In this document: in pieces, positions 1 to 8,223 of the stretch
Layout of the letters: every line of letters begins with the position of its first letter
Numbering within the stretch: the stretch's first letter is position 1
Assembly (NCBI GenBank): GCA_021323775.1
Contig: JAJPKK010000139.1
Coordinates: 1-44,252 of the forward strand
Direction: 5' to 3'
Origin: Hyphomicrobiales bacterium
GTDB lineage: Bacteria > Pseudomonadota > Alphaproteobacteria > Rhizobiales > Xanthobacteraceae
DNA: 44,252 bases
Position numbers and translations under genes: made by a program
Notes under the pieces: model-generated
Told to the model about the DNA's origin: nothing
The model's input: only the letters and a program-made list of their open reading frames with translations
Databases searched by the model: none

Positions 1-273
1 ATCGCCTGCGCCGTCGCGGCGGCGCGCGCCCGCTTCCGTCCGATCCTGATGACGTCGTTTGCTTTCATTCTCGGCGTCATGCCGCTGGTGTTCGCCACCG
101 GCGCCGGTGCCAGCGCGCGTAAATCCATCGGCGTCACGGTATTCTCCGGCATGCTGGCCTCGACGTGCTTGGCGGTGCTGTTCGTGCCGGCATTCTTCGT
201 GGTCGTGCAGCACGTGGAGGAGTGGCGCCGGGGCAAGGGCGCACGCGCGGCGGCGCAAAAGGTGGAGGGATAG
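1..273 (+). CDS. RND-family efflux permease, C-terminal fragment (cut by window start)
   Basis: The frame is open from base 1 to the TAG at 271-273, so only the last 90 residues are present. The segment [19 protein letters not shown] followed by [18 protein letters not shown] is the conserved end of the last TM bundle of HAE1-type RND pumps (AcrB/MexB family). The final TM helix ([13 protein letters not shown]) and a short basic cytoplasmic tail follow. Such proteins are inner-membrane proton-driven exporters that work with a periplasmic adaptor and an outer-membrane channel. The adaptor and substrate cannot be judged from this fragment. It is separate from the complete RND permease at 4981. 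Confidence 0.93.
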   Translation: MACAVAAARARFRPILMTSFAFILGVMPLVFATGAGASARKSIGVTVFSGMLASTCLAVLFVPAFFVVVQHVEEWRRGKGARAAAQKVEG

Positions 274-345
274 CCGTCGTACGATGGGTTTTGCTTACGC
301 TCAAGCCGCCCTCGTTGACGTCGCCCCCTCCTTGCGGCGCGACCA

Positions 346-1098
346 ATGTTCGATCTCCTAACCAGCCTCGATGCCTGGGCGGCGCTGGTGAGCCTGGCGG
401 CGCTCGAAATCGTGCTCGGCGTCGACAATGTGATCTTCATCTCGATCCTGGTGTCTCGCCTCGATGCGCGGCAGGGAGACGCGGCGCGCCGCTTCGGCCT
501 GGCGCTCGCGATCGTCCTGCGGATCGCGCTCTTATTTGCGCTCACCTCGTTGCTTTCCCTTTCGGCCACGGCCTTCACCTTGTGGGGAAATCCATTTTCC
601 TGGCGCGACCTTATCCTCATCTTCGGCGGTCTGTTCCTGATCGCCAAGGCGACGCGTGAGCTGCATGCGCAGATCGAGGGGCAATCAGAGAGGGCGAACG
701 AAGCCCGAGATTCGGCCGGCGCGCTTGCGGTTCGCGCTTCAATGGCGCTGGCCGTCGGCCAGATCGTGGTTGTCGATTTGATCTTCTCGATCGATTCCAT
801 CGTCACGGCGATCGGCATGGCGCAGGACATCCGCATCATGATCGCCGCGATACTGATCGCAATTGCCGTCATGTATGCGGCCTCGGGGCCGGTCGCGGCT
901 TTCATCGCCGCTCATCCGACCATGAAGACTCTGGGGCTGGCGTTCCTGATGTTGATCGGCGTCGCCCTGGTGGCGGATGGATTCGACGTGCACATTCCGC
1001 GCGGCTATGTCTACTTCGCGATGGCATTCGCGGCTGCCGTCGAGTCGTTCAACATCTGGGCGGCGCGACGCCGCCGCGCACATCCGAACAGGAACTGA
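346..1098 (+). CDS. TerC/YkoY-family integral membrane protein
   Basis: This is a 250-residue polytopic membrane protein. The family signature is the pair of acidic TM motifs EIVLGVDNVIFISIL (residues about 21-35) and VDLIFSIDSIVTAIGMAQD (about 144-162), which place Asp and Glu side chains inside the membrane. TerC proteins are linked to tellurite resistance and to manganese or other metal export in several bacteria. Which role applies here is unknown. The ATG at 346 starts directly before the first helix, but its Shine-Dalgarno is weak. The next gene begins one base after this stop codon, so the two are probably translated from one message. Confidence 0.9.
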   Translation: MFDLLTSLDAWAALVSLAALEIVLGVDNVIFISILVSRLDARQGDAARRFGLALAIVLRIALLFALTSLLSLSATAFTLWGNPFSWRDLILIFGGLFLIAKATRELHAQIEGQSERANEARDSAGALAVRASMALAVGQIVVVDLIFSIDSIVTAIGMAQDIRIMIAAILIAIAVMYAASGPVAAFIAAHPTMKTLGLAFLMLIGVALVADGFDVHIPRGYVYFAMAFAAAVESFNIWAARRRRAHPNRN

Positions 1099-1099
1099 A

Positions 1100-1843
1100 A
1101 TGGCTTGTCCCCCCAAGATCATGCTCGTGACCGGCGCCAGCCGCGGCATCGGGGCTGCAACCGCGCGGCTCGCTGCCGCCGAAGGCTGCGACGTAGCAGT
1201 GAATTATCGGCGCGACAAGGCGGCCGCCGACGCGGTCGCGGCCGATGTCGAGCGGGCCGGGCGGCGCGCGGTGGCGGTTGCGGCGGACGTCGCCGTCGAG
1301 GACGACGTCGAACGCCTGTTTGCGACCGTCGATGCACGGCTCGGCCGCCTTACCCATCTCGTCTGCAACGCCGGAATAACCGGGCCGCTGTCGCGGGTCG
1401 ATGCGCTCCCTGCGAAGGCCGCCCGCGAGGTTCTCGACACCAACGTGCTCGGCGCCTTCCTTTGCGCCCGCGCGGCCATTGCGCGCATGTCGACCAGGCG
1501 CGGCGGGGCAGGAGGCGCCATGGTGTTCATCTCGTCCGCCATGGCGACGCTGGGCGGCGCCGGCGAATACGTGATGTATGCGGCCTCCAAGGGCGCCATC
1601 GAAAGCCTCTCCCTCGGTCTCGCGCGCGAACTCGCGCAGGAGGGCGTCCGCTGCAATGTCGTCGAGCCAGGCCCGATCGCGACCGGAATCCATCCGCCTG
1701 GCCGGCTGGAGCACATCACCAAGGCAGTGCCGATGGGACGCCCAGGCACCATGGAGGATGTGGCGCGTGCTGTGCTTTTCCTGCTCTCGGATCAGTCGTC
1801 GTTCACCACCGGCGCGGTGCTGCGGGTGGCGGGAGGACGGTGA
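1100..1843 (+). CDS. SDR-family NAD(P)-dependent oxidoreductase
   Basis: This is a 247-residue classical short-chain dehydrogenase/reductase. The Rossmann glycine motif TGASRGIG is at residues 11-18, the NAG motif at 90-92, a catalytic serine around 146 and YAASK (Tyr160, Lys164) at the active site. The ending (VLFLLSDQSSFTTGAVLRVAGG) is the usual SDR C-terminus. NYRR after the second strand suggests NADPH preference, as in glucose dehydrogenase or FabG-like enzymes. The start at 1100 was chosen because it begins right at the Rossmann fold and one base after the terC-like stop. A longer frame upstream would run into that gene. The substrate is unknown. Confidence 0.92.
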   Translation: MACPPKIMLVTGASRGIGAATARLAAAEGCDVAVNYRRDKAAADAVAADVERAGRRAVAVAADVAVEDDVERLFATVDARLGRLTHLVCNAGITGPLSRVDALPAKAAREVLDTNVLGAFLCARAAIARMSTRRGGAGGAMVFISSAMATLGGAGEYVMYAASKGAIESLSLGLARELAQEGVRCNVVEPGPIATGIHPPGRLEHITKAVPMGRPGTMEDVARAVLFLLSDQSSFTTGAVLRVAGGR

Positions 1844-1928
1844 TCAGATGCTTGCGTCGCGGCGGCGACTCCATATGATCGCCGCCAGCCCGGCGGGGTT
1901 CAGGATGACGTGAAAAAAGGAGATGTTC

Positions 1929-2906
1929 ATGGTTGCGGCAGTACTTGTGCATAAGCACGGTGGCCCCGAGGTGCTGACTTATGAGGATATCGACATTCCG
2001 CCGCCGGGTCCGGGACAGGTGAGGCTCAAGCAGCATGCCGCCGGAATAAATTTCATCGACACTTACTTCCGCATGGGCATGTATCCGTCGCCGGTCGGCC
2101 TTCCGTTCGTGTCCGGCAATGAGGGCGCCGGCGAAGTGATTGCGGTCGGCGACGGCGTCACCGACCTCAAGGTCGGCGACCGCGTCGGCTATGTGGTTCC
2201 GCTCGGCGCCTATGCGGCCGAGCGGAACCTGCCGGCGGAGCGAGCCGTGAAGCTTCCGGCTGACATCAGCTATGAGCAGGCCGCGGCCACCATGCTCAAG
2301 GGCATGACCGTGTGCTATTTGTTGCGCCGCACCTTCAACGTGCAGCAAGGCAACACCGTGCTGATCCATGCCGCCGCGGGCGGCGTCGGGCTCATCGCTT
2401 GCCAGTGGGCGAATGCGCTCGGCGCCACCGTCATCGGCACAGTGGGCAGCAAGGAGAAGGCGGAGCTCGCCAAAGCCAACGGCTGCCATCACGCCATCCT
2501 CTACCGCGACGAGGATTTCGTCGCCCGGGTCAAGGACATCACCGGCGGCAAGCTATGCGACGTGGTATATGACGGAGTCGGAAAAACGACGTTCCCGGCC
2601 TCGCTTGACTGCCTGCGCCCGCTTGGCATGTTCGTGAGCTTCGGCAGCGCGTCCGGCCAGATCGACGCCTTCAACATCAATCTGCTGCAGACCAAGGGCT
2701 CGCTGTTTGCGACGCGGCCGACGCTCAACCATTATGCGGCGAAGCGCGAGGACCTCCTCAAGCTGGCGGCTGAGACCTTCGAAGTGGTTGCGAGCGGCAA
2801 GGTAAAAATCCCGGTGAACCAGAGATATCCCCTCAAAGAGGCGCAGAGGGCGCATCGCGATCTGGAATCCAGGGCCACGACCGGAGCATCGGTTCTGCTG
2901 CCGTGA
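1929..2906 (+). CDS. Zinc-free quinone oxidoreductase-like protein (QOR family, MDR superfamily)
   Basis: This is a 325-residue medium-chain reductase. It has an N-terminal GroES-like domain (PEVLTYEDIDIPPPGPGQV; INFIDTYFRMG; GNEGAGEV) and a nucleotide-binding domain with AAAGGVGLIACQWA and GATVIGTVGSKEK. It lacks the cysteine cluster and histidine ligands of zinc alcohol dehydrogenases, which fits QOR/zeta-crystallin enzymes that reduce quinones or enones with NADPH. AAGGAG at 1917-1922 sits six bases before the ATG at 1929, but directly against the ATG at 1923, so 1929 is preferred. It is separated from the SDR gene by 85 bases on the same strand. The natural substrate cannot be told from sequence. 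Confidence 0.93.
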   Translation: MVAAVLVHKHGGPEVLTYEDIDIPPPGPGQVRLKQHAAGINFIDTYFRMGMYPSPVGLPFVSGNEGAGEVIAVGDGVTDLKVGDRVGYVVPLGAYAAERNLPAERAVKLPADISYEQAAATMLKGMTVCYLLRRTFNVQQGNTVLIHAAAGGVGLIACQWANALGATVIGTVGSKEKAELAKANGCHHAILYRDEDFVARVKDITGGKLCDVVYDGVGKTTFPASLDCLRPLGMFVSFGSASGQIDAFNINLLQTKGSLFATRPTLNHYAAKREDLLKLAAETFEVVASGKVKIPVNQRYPLKEAQRAHRDLESRATTGASVLLP

Positions 2907-2930
2907 GCGGTGTGTGCTCGAGGCTATCCC

Positions 2931-3407
2931 ATGAGACATTTGAAATTGACGCAGCGCGCGGGGCGGGCAACGCGAAGCGTGCACACCGCCGTCACGCGAA
3001 GCATGCCCGCCGTTGTCGGGCGAGGCATGCCCTTCATTGGGGGGTGGGCACGGCGCGCAAGGGCGCGCCTTTGCCCACCCCGCGGCGTCGCGGCGGTTCT
3101 GATGATCGCCATAACAGCGCCAACCGCCGCCCTCGCGCAGGCGCCTGGACCGCCCACTGATGCGGAAATTCTCGCGCTGGTGCGCACGCATTGCGTCCCC
3201 TGCCATGCGGCGGAGCCGACCCATGAGGCCTTCGCCAGGGCGCCGGCCGGCATTGTGCTTGAAACCATCCCGCAGATCGCCGCGAACGCAGCCCGAATCA
3301 TGACCCAGGTGGTCGTCAGCCGCGCCATGCCGCTCGGCAACCAGGCCGGCATGACCGATGAGGAGCGCGACCGCATCGCGGCCTGGATCGAGGGCCGCAA
3401 TAAATGA
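2931..3407 (+). CDS. Small c-type cytochrome resembling the C-terminal domain of PuuD urate hydroxylase
   Basis: The heme-binding motif CVPCH is at residues 88-92 and a methionine ligand is likely in AMPLGN (about 130). Around them lie PTHEAF, APAGI, I..NA.RI and MTDEERDRIAAWI, the pattern of the cytochrome c tail of PuuD, a membrane urate hydroxylase. Here that domain stands alone. A signal peptide (GVAAVLMIAITAPTAALAQ, about 52-70) indicates a periplasmic position. GAGG eight bases before the ATG at 2931 supports this start, but residues about 15-50 are encoded by a GC-rich palindrome (GGGTGGGCA...TGCCCACCC near 3040-3080), so the N-terminus is uncertain; ATG 3027 is the alternative. The stop overlaps the next gene by four bases (ATGA), so the two are coupled. 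Confidence 0.78.
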   Translation: MRHLKLTQRAGRATRSVHTAVTRSMPAVVGRGMPFIGGWARRARARLCPPRGVAAVLMIAITAPTAALAQAPGPPTDAEILALVRTHCVPCHAAEPTHEAFARAPAGIVLETIPQIAANAARIMTQVVVSRAMPLGNQAGMTDEERDRIAAWIEGRNK

Positions 3408-4099
3408 AAGTCTGGGGTATTGCGGCGACGCTGGGCTTCGCGGTTCTGGCCTTCGGGTTCGGCCAGGCCGTCGGGGTCGGCGCGGCGACCGCCGCAACCG
3501 GGGGCGACCTGTCGCAAGCCGCAAACGACGGCGCTGCCGTTGCTTTGTCCGTGCTGGTGGGCGATCCGGTGCAGATCGTGACGCTGGCGCTCGCCGCCCG
3601 CATGACAGGCGAGGACCTGCTCGCCTATTTCGCGCTCGATGTGCCGCGCCGGCGCGACGTGATGATCGCGGTCGCCGGGCTCGCGGTGGTGATCGTTGTC
3701 GGCGACGCGCTGACGCTTGCGCTCGGACGCGAACTCGTGCCGCCGTTTCAGCTTCAAATCCACCGTTCCGCGCAGGCGGAAGGCGCGCTGATCTCGCTGT
3801 GGCTCTCTCTGATTGTTGTGGCGCCCATCGGTGAGGAGCTCTTGTTCCGCGGCTTTCTGTTCCGGGGCTTCGTGCGCGAGCCGCGCGACGCGCTGCCCGG
3901 AATTCTCGCGATCTCGCTGATCTGGTCGCTGCTGCATATCCAATACGACTGGTTCGGCGCGAGCCTCGTGTTCGCAATCGGCATGTTGCTCGGCTATGTG
4001 CGCCTCTATTCCGGCTCGACGACGCTCGTCATTCTGCTCCACATGCTGCTTAACTTTGAGAGCGTCGCGGAGACAGTCGTCGCGCTCGGGTGGGTGTGA
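3404..4099 (+). CDS. CPBP-family intramembrane metalloprotease (CAAX/Abi type)
   Basis: This is a 231-residue multi-TM protein. The family motifs are in order: EELLFRG (Glu144, Glu145, Arg149), a first histidine in LLHIQYDW (His178), and HMLLNF (His213, Asn217). These are the Glu/His residues of the Rce1/CPBP intramembrane protease site. Members process prenylated proteins in eukaryotes, and in bacteria bacteriocin precursors or membrane proteins; many have no known substrate. The gene overlaps the cytochrome gene by four bases, so a maturation role for its partner or co-regulation is possible but only an inference. Confidence 0.9.
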   Translation: MKVWGIAATLGFAVLAFGFGQAVGVGAATAATGGDLSQAANDGAAVALSVLVGDPVQIVTLALAARMTGEDLLAYFALDVPRRRDVMIAVAGLAVVIVVGDALTLALGRELVPPFQLQIHRSAQAEGALISLWLSLIVVAPIGEELLFRGFLFRGFVREPRDALPGILAISLIWSLLHIQYDWFGASLVFAIGMLLGYVRLYSGSTTLVILLHMLLNFESVAETVVALGWV

Positions 4100-4980
4100 T
4101 GCCCACCCGCACTCGTGACGTCGCGGCCTGGGGGGCAGGGCGCTCCCTGAGCTTGTCGAAGGGGCGCCAGCGCCCAATGCAAACTCGTGCAACAGCTGCA
4201 ATCGAGCGGACTGGCACCTGCGTCCGAACAAGCAGGCGAGGACTGATAAGCGGAGCAAAATGCCTCTCGGAATCGGCGAGTCTCCGCGCGGCCTGCCGAT
4301 TCGGCGGTGACGCACCGGATGTTGCATGCGCGACGATCTGATGAGGCGCAATGTCACAATCCCCGCCATCTCTTTGCGGGTACGATTTGCTCCGCATCGG
4401 AAGGGTCGGGGGTAATTGGGTATCGAGCACTTGTCCAACCGGTCTCGATCGGGGTGGAACAATACCCTTATCGGGATGGCCGCCGGCCACCGTCGCCGTT
4501 TTGTCGCGCGTCCGGGCGACGTCGGCTAAGGACAGCGGCAACAACAACTGCTTCACTTCATCCGCCAACCAGAAGACAACCAAAAGTGGACAAAACTCCA
4601 GATGGCCCTATAATAGATGTGGTTTCCATGATCAGGGGAGACGATATCACAGCACGCAATAACGGCAGATTTTCAAAATTCCCTGTTATTTTCCCTGTTC
4701 TCAGGGAAAATGGTATTTTAGTAGGGAGCTGCCGATCTTTGAACCGATTGGCGGCGAAGGTGTCGTTTTTGCCGCGATGCCATATGCAGATACGACAACC
4801 GTCTCGTTGCGATAACCACGATCGCCGGTTCGCGGTCCGGGAAATGGCTCAGTTAATGTTGCCGCTTTCCTAACTCCTCGATCTCACTCAAGATTGAATG
4901 GGTTGCCGCAGCACGAAAGATTAAACAAGATTAAGACAAGATAAACATCGTGCCGCCGTCGCGGTTGGGAGAGGTCCGTA
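4100..4980. other. Intergenic region of 881 bp before the efflux genes
   Basis: No convincing gene was seen: frames in this stretch are short, lack family motifs and have no ribosome binding site. It contains the palindrome-like word CCCTGAGCTTGTCGAAGGG at 4145-4163, a short sequence repeated in many bacterial genomes. An AT-rich island at about 4560-4750 contrasts with the GC-rich surroundings and carries a tight hairpin at 4689-4710. The stretch 4910-4950 is A-rich and likely belongs to the promoter or leader region of the efflux genes, but no clear -35/-10 pair could be assigned. Confidence 0.6.
4689..4710. repeat. Perfect AT-rich hairpin in the intergenic island
   Basis: Arms TTTTCCCTG (4689-4697) and CAGGGAAAA (4702-4710) pair perfectly around a four-base loop (TTCT). 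A related half-copy (TTCCCTGTTA) lies just upstream at about 4679-4688. It could be a terminator-like stem or a fragment of a mobile element. No adjacent gene clearly ends here, so its role is unknown. Confidence 0.6.
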
Positions 4981-7900
4981 ATGTCGCTCGCCGGCTTCGC
5001 GCTGAAGCGCCCCTATACGATCGTGTCGCTGATCATGCTCGTTTGCATGCTGGCGGTCGGGGCCTGGCAGCGGATGCCGACCGACATCTTCCCTGAAATC
5101 GACATTCCTGTCGTCAGCGTGGTCTGGATCTATAACGGCATGAGCGCGCCGGAGATGCAGAACCGAATTGTCACGTTTTATGAGCGGCAGCTCGCCTCGC
5201 TCGTCGACGACATCGGCCGCATCGAGGCGAACAGCTATGCCGGCGTCGGCGTTGTAAAAGTCTACCTCCACGAGGGCGCCGACGTAAGCCGCGCGATCTC
5301 GCAGCTCGGCAGCGCGGCTGGCTACGCGCTCAAATACATGCCGCGGAATATCACGCCGCCGTTGATCCTGCGCTACGGCGCGACCGACGTCCCGATTATC
5401 CAGCTGAGCTTGTCCAGCAATGCGCTGCCGGACACGGCGCTTAACGATCTTGGCCAAAACATCATCAGGCCTGACCTCGCTGTGGTGCGGGGCGCCTCGG
5501 TACCCCAGCCCTATGGCGGCAAGCCCCGCGTCATCATGGTCGATCTCGACCAGGAAGCGCTCCAGTCGCGCGGCCTCACGCCCGCCGATGTGACCGAAGC
5601 GCTATCCGTCCAGAACGTCATCATGCCGTCCGGCGACGTGAAAATCGGCAGCAAGGATTATGCGGTGGCGATGAACAACGCCCCCGACGCGCTCGCCGCC
5701 ATCAACAATTTTCCGATCAGGAACGTCGACGGCAAGACCATATTCGTGCGCGATGTGGCGCATGTCCATGACGGCTATCAGGTGCAGACCAATGCGGTCA
5801 CCCAGAACGGCCTGCCCGGCGCGCTGATGCTTGTGCGCAAGACCGGGGGAGTGTCGACGCTTGCGGTGATCGACGGCGTCAGGGAAATTTTGCCCGAGTT
5901 GCGAAATTTAATTCCCAAGGGAGTAACGATCACGCCGATTTTCGATCAAGCCATTTTCGTCAAGGCGGCGCTGAACAGCGTCGTTATGGGCGGCTTGATG
6001 GCCGCTGGACTGACGGCGCTGATGATCCTCCTGTTCCTCGGCAACGCGCGGCTCACGCTGATTATCCTGGCCTCGATTCCGCTGTCCATCATCACCGCGG
6101 TGGTAGGCCTCTACATGCTCGGGCAGACGCTCAATACCATGACGCTGGGCGGCTTCGCGCTCGCGGTCGGCATCCTGGTCGACAACGCCACCGTCGTGAT
6201 CGAAAACGTCGAGCGCCACGTCGGCCTTGGCGAAGACATCGAGCGGGCGATCCTCACCGGCACGTCCGAAGTTGCGGTGCCGACGTTTCTCGCGACGCTG
6301 TCGATCAGCGTCGTCTTCGTTCCGATATTCCTTTTGACCGGCACTGCCAAATACCTGTTCTCGCCGCTGTCGCTTTCCGTGATCATCTCGCTGGCGGCGA
6401 GCCTCGTGCTCTCATTCACCCTGGTGCCGATCTTGTTCAAGTATCTCATGGCGTCGCAAGTTCATGCGGCGCATGAAACGCACGGCGCGCCTGACGCCGC
6501 GGGATCGCCCGCCGCAAGGCCGCGCGGCCGGATGAACCCCTTCAGCTACATCCATCACGCCTTCGAGCAGGGATTCGAGCGCTTTCGCGAAATCCACCGC
6601 AATACGCTGTCGTGGACCGTCGAGCGGCCGCTGGCGACGGTCGGCTTCTTCGCCGTGCTGATCGTGGCTTCGTGCCTGCTGTTTCCCCGACTCGGGATGG
6701 ACTTCTTTCCGCAGATCGACGCCGGGCAGATGCGGCTCCACGTGCGCGCGCCGGCCGGCACCCGCCTGGAGGATACCGAGAAATATTTCGCCGAGGTCGA
6801 GGCGGCGATCCGCGAGATCGTCGGCAATGACCAGATCGAGGTGGTACTCAGCAATATCGGGCTGCCCTACAGCGGGATCAACATCGCGCTTTCCGATTCG
6901 GCAACCGTCGGCCCAATGGACGGCGAGATGCTGATCTCGCTGAAAGAGACGCACACGCCCACGCCCGAGCACATCGCCGAATTGCGCCGTGAGCTGCCGC
7001 GGCGCTTTCCCCAACTGCAGTTCTTCTTTCAGCCCGCCGATATCGTCAATCAGGTGCTCAATTTCGGGCAGCCTGCGCCGATCGACATCCGCGTGGCGGG
7101 ACCGGATGCAAACGCCGCCTACGCGATCGCGAGGAAGATCGCCCAGGATCTCAACCGCGTCCCGGGCGTAGTCGATTCCCACGTGTTCCAGGTTCCAGAC
7201 GCGCCGGCGCTGACGGTTGACGTCGATCGCACAGTCGCCCGCGAAGTCGGATTGAGCCAGAACACGCTGGCGAACAATCTCCTGGTCTCTCTCAATAACA
7301 GTGCCCAGGTCTCACCGAACTTCTGGCTCAATCCGCGCAATGGCGTCACCTATCCGCTCGTCGTGCAGACGCCCACCTACAAGATCGCGTCGACGCAGGA
7401 ATTGTGGACGCTGCCGGTTACGCCGCCGCAGACCGAGACCCCGCAAGTGCTGATGAACGTCGCCAAATTCGGACGCGACAAGGTGCCGATGATCATGTCG
7501 CAGTACAACATCAGGCCGGTCTTTGACGTCCATGCTGACGTGCAGGGCCGCGACCTGAACTCCGCCGCGGCGGCAATCGACAAGGTGATCGAAGCCAACA
7601 GGCCGGACGAGTCCAAGGCGATCTCAATCACGCTCAGCGGCCAGGTGGAAACGATGCGGGAGAGCTATTCGGGGCTGTTCACCGGCATGGCGGTCGCGGT
7701 TGCGTTCGTCTATCTGCTGCTGGTGATCAACTTCCAGAGTTGGCTCGACCCGGTGATCGTGCTGCTCGCGGTCCCGTTCGCGCTCGGCGGGGTGATGTGG
7801 ATGCTTTTCCTGTCGCAGACTCACGTGAGCGTCCCGGCGCTGATGGGAACGCTGATGTGCATCGGCCTGACCACCGCGAACAGCATTCTGGTCGTTGTCT

Positions 7901-8223
7901 TTGCCAACCAGCGCATGGCGATGGGCGTCAATCCCCGCGGCGCCGCGATCGAGGCCGGGTTCACGCGGCTGCGCCCGGTCCTCATGACCGCTGGCGCGAT
8001 GATCCTCGGGATGATTCCGATGGCGCTCGGCGTCGGCGAGGGCGGCGAGCAGAACGCGCCGCTGGCGCGCGCCGTCATTGGCGGCCTCATGTTCGCGACC
8101 GTCGCAACGCTGGTTTTTGTTCCGACCATGTATGCTTTGCTGCGGCGGGCTCCAAGCGAAGCCCAAGCAGGAGGCGCGAATGAATTGTCCGCGAGAGGGA
8201 GCTCATCCAGTGCGCCAGTCTGA
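4981..8223 (+). CDS. RND efflux permease, HAE1 family (AcrB/MexF-like)
   Basis: This is a full-length 1080-residue inner-membrane pump. It shows the N-terminal helix (SLAGFALKRPYTIVSLIM), the FPEIDIP motif (37-43), porter regions, a TM4 motif GILVDNATVVIENVER (Asp401), a second repeat starting near residue 540, and a C-terminal TM bundle (GFTRLRPVLMTAGAMILG). The family uses the proton gradient to expel drugs, solvents or metabolites. Two relay positions differ from AcrB: the second Asp of the AcrB DD pair is Asn402, and the AcrB Lys940 position in TTANSILVV is Ala966. A GGGAGAGG Shine-Dalgarno precedes ATG 4981. The adaptor gene overlaps its 3' end by 44 bases. Confidence 0.95.
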   Translation: MSLAGFALKRPYTIVSLIMLVCMLAVGAWQRMPTDIFPEIDIPVVSVVWIYNGMSAPEMQNRIVTFYERQLASLVDDIGRIEANSYAGVGVVKVYLHEGADVSRAISQLGSAAGYALKYMPRNITPPLILRYGATDVPIIQLSLSSNALPDTALNDLGQNIIRPDLAVVRGASVPQPYGGKPRVIMVDLDQEALQSRGLTPADVTEALSVQNVIMPSGDVKIGSKDYAVAMNNAPDALAAINNFPIRNVDGKTIFVRDVAHVHDGYQVQTNAVTQNGLPGALMLVRKTGGVSTLAVIDGVREILPELRNLIPKGVTITPIFDQAIFVKAALNSVVMGGLMAAGLTALMILLFLGNARLTLIILASIPLSIITAVVGLYMLGQTLNTMTLGGFALAVGILVDNATVVIENVERHVGLGEDIERAILTGTSEVAVPTFLATLSISVVFVPIFLLTGTAKYLFSPLSLSVIISLAASLVLSFTLVPILFKYLMASQVHAAHETHGAPDAAGSPAARPRGRMNPFSYIHHAFEQGFERFREIHRNTLSWTVERPLATVGFFAVLIVASCLLFPRLGMDFFPQIDAGQMRLHVRAPAGTRLEDTEKYFAEVEAAIREIVGNDQIEVVLSNIGLPYSGINIALSDSATVGPMDGEMLISLKETHTPTPEHIAELRRELPRRFPQLQFFFQPADIVNQVLNFGQPAPIDIRVAGPDANAAYAIARKIAQDLNRVPGVVDSHVFQVPDAPALTVDVDRTVAREVGLSQNTLANNLLVSLNNSAQVSPNFWLNPRNGVTYPLVVQTPTYKIASTQELWTLPVTPPQTETPQVLMNVAKFGRDKVPMIMSQYNIRPVFDVHADVQGRDLNSAAAAIDKVIEANRPDESKAISITLSGQVETMRESYSGLFTGMAVAVAFVYLLLVINFQSWLDPVIVLLAVPFALGGVMWMLFLSQTHVSVPALMGTLMCIGLTTANSILVVVFANQRMAMGVNPRGAAIEAGFTRLRPVLMTAGAMILGMIPMALGVGEGGEQNAPLARAVIGGLMFATVATLVFVPTMYALLRRAPSEAQAGGANELSARGSSSSAPV

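Noticed and set aside
2924-4462. Long minus-strand open frame of 512 codons opposite the cytochrome and CPBP genes
   Set aside because: It has no family motif, is rich in Arg/His/Gln as expected for the antisense of GC-rich coding DNA, and lies over two genes with clear motifs.
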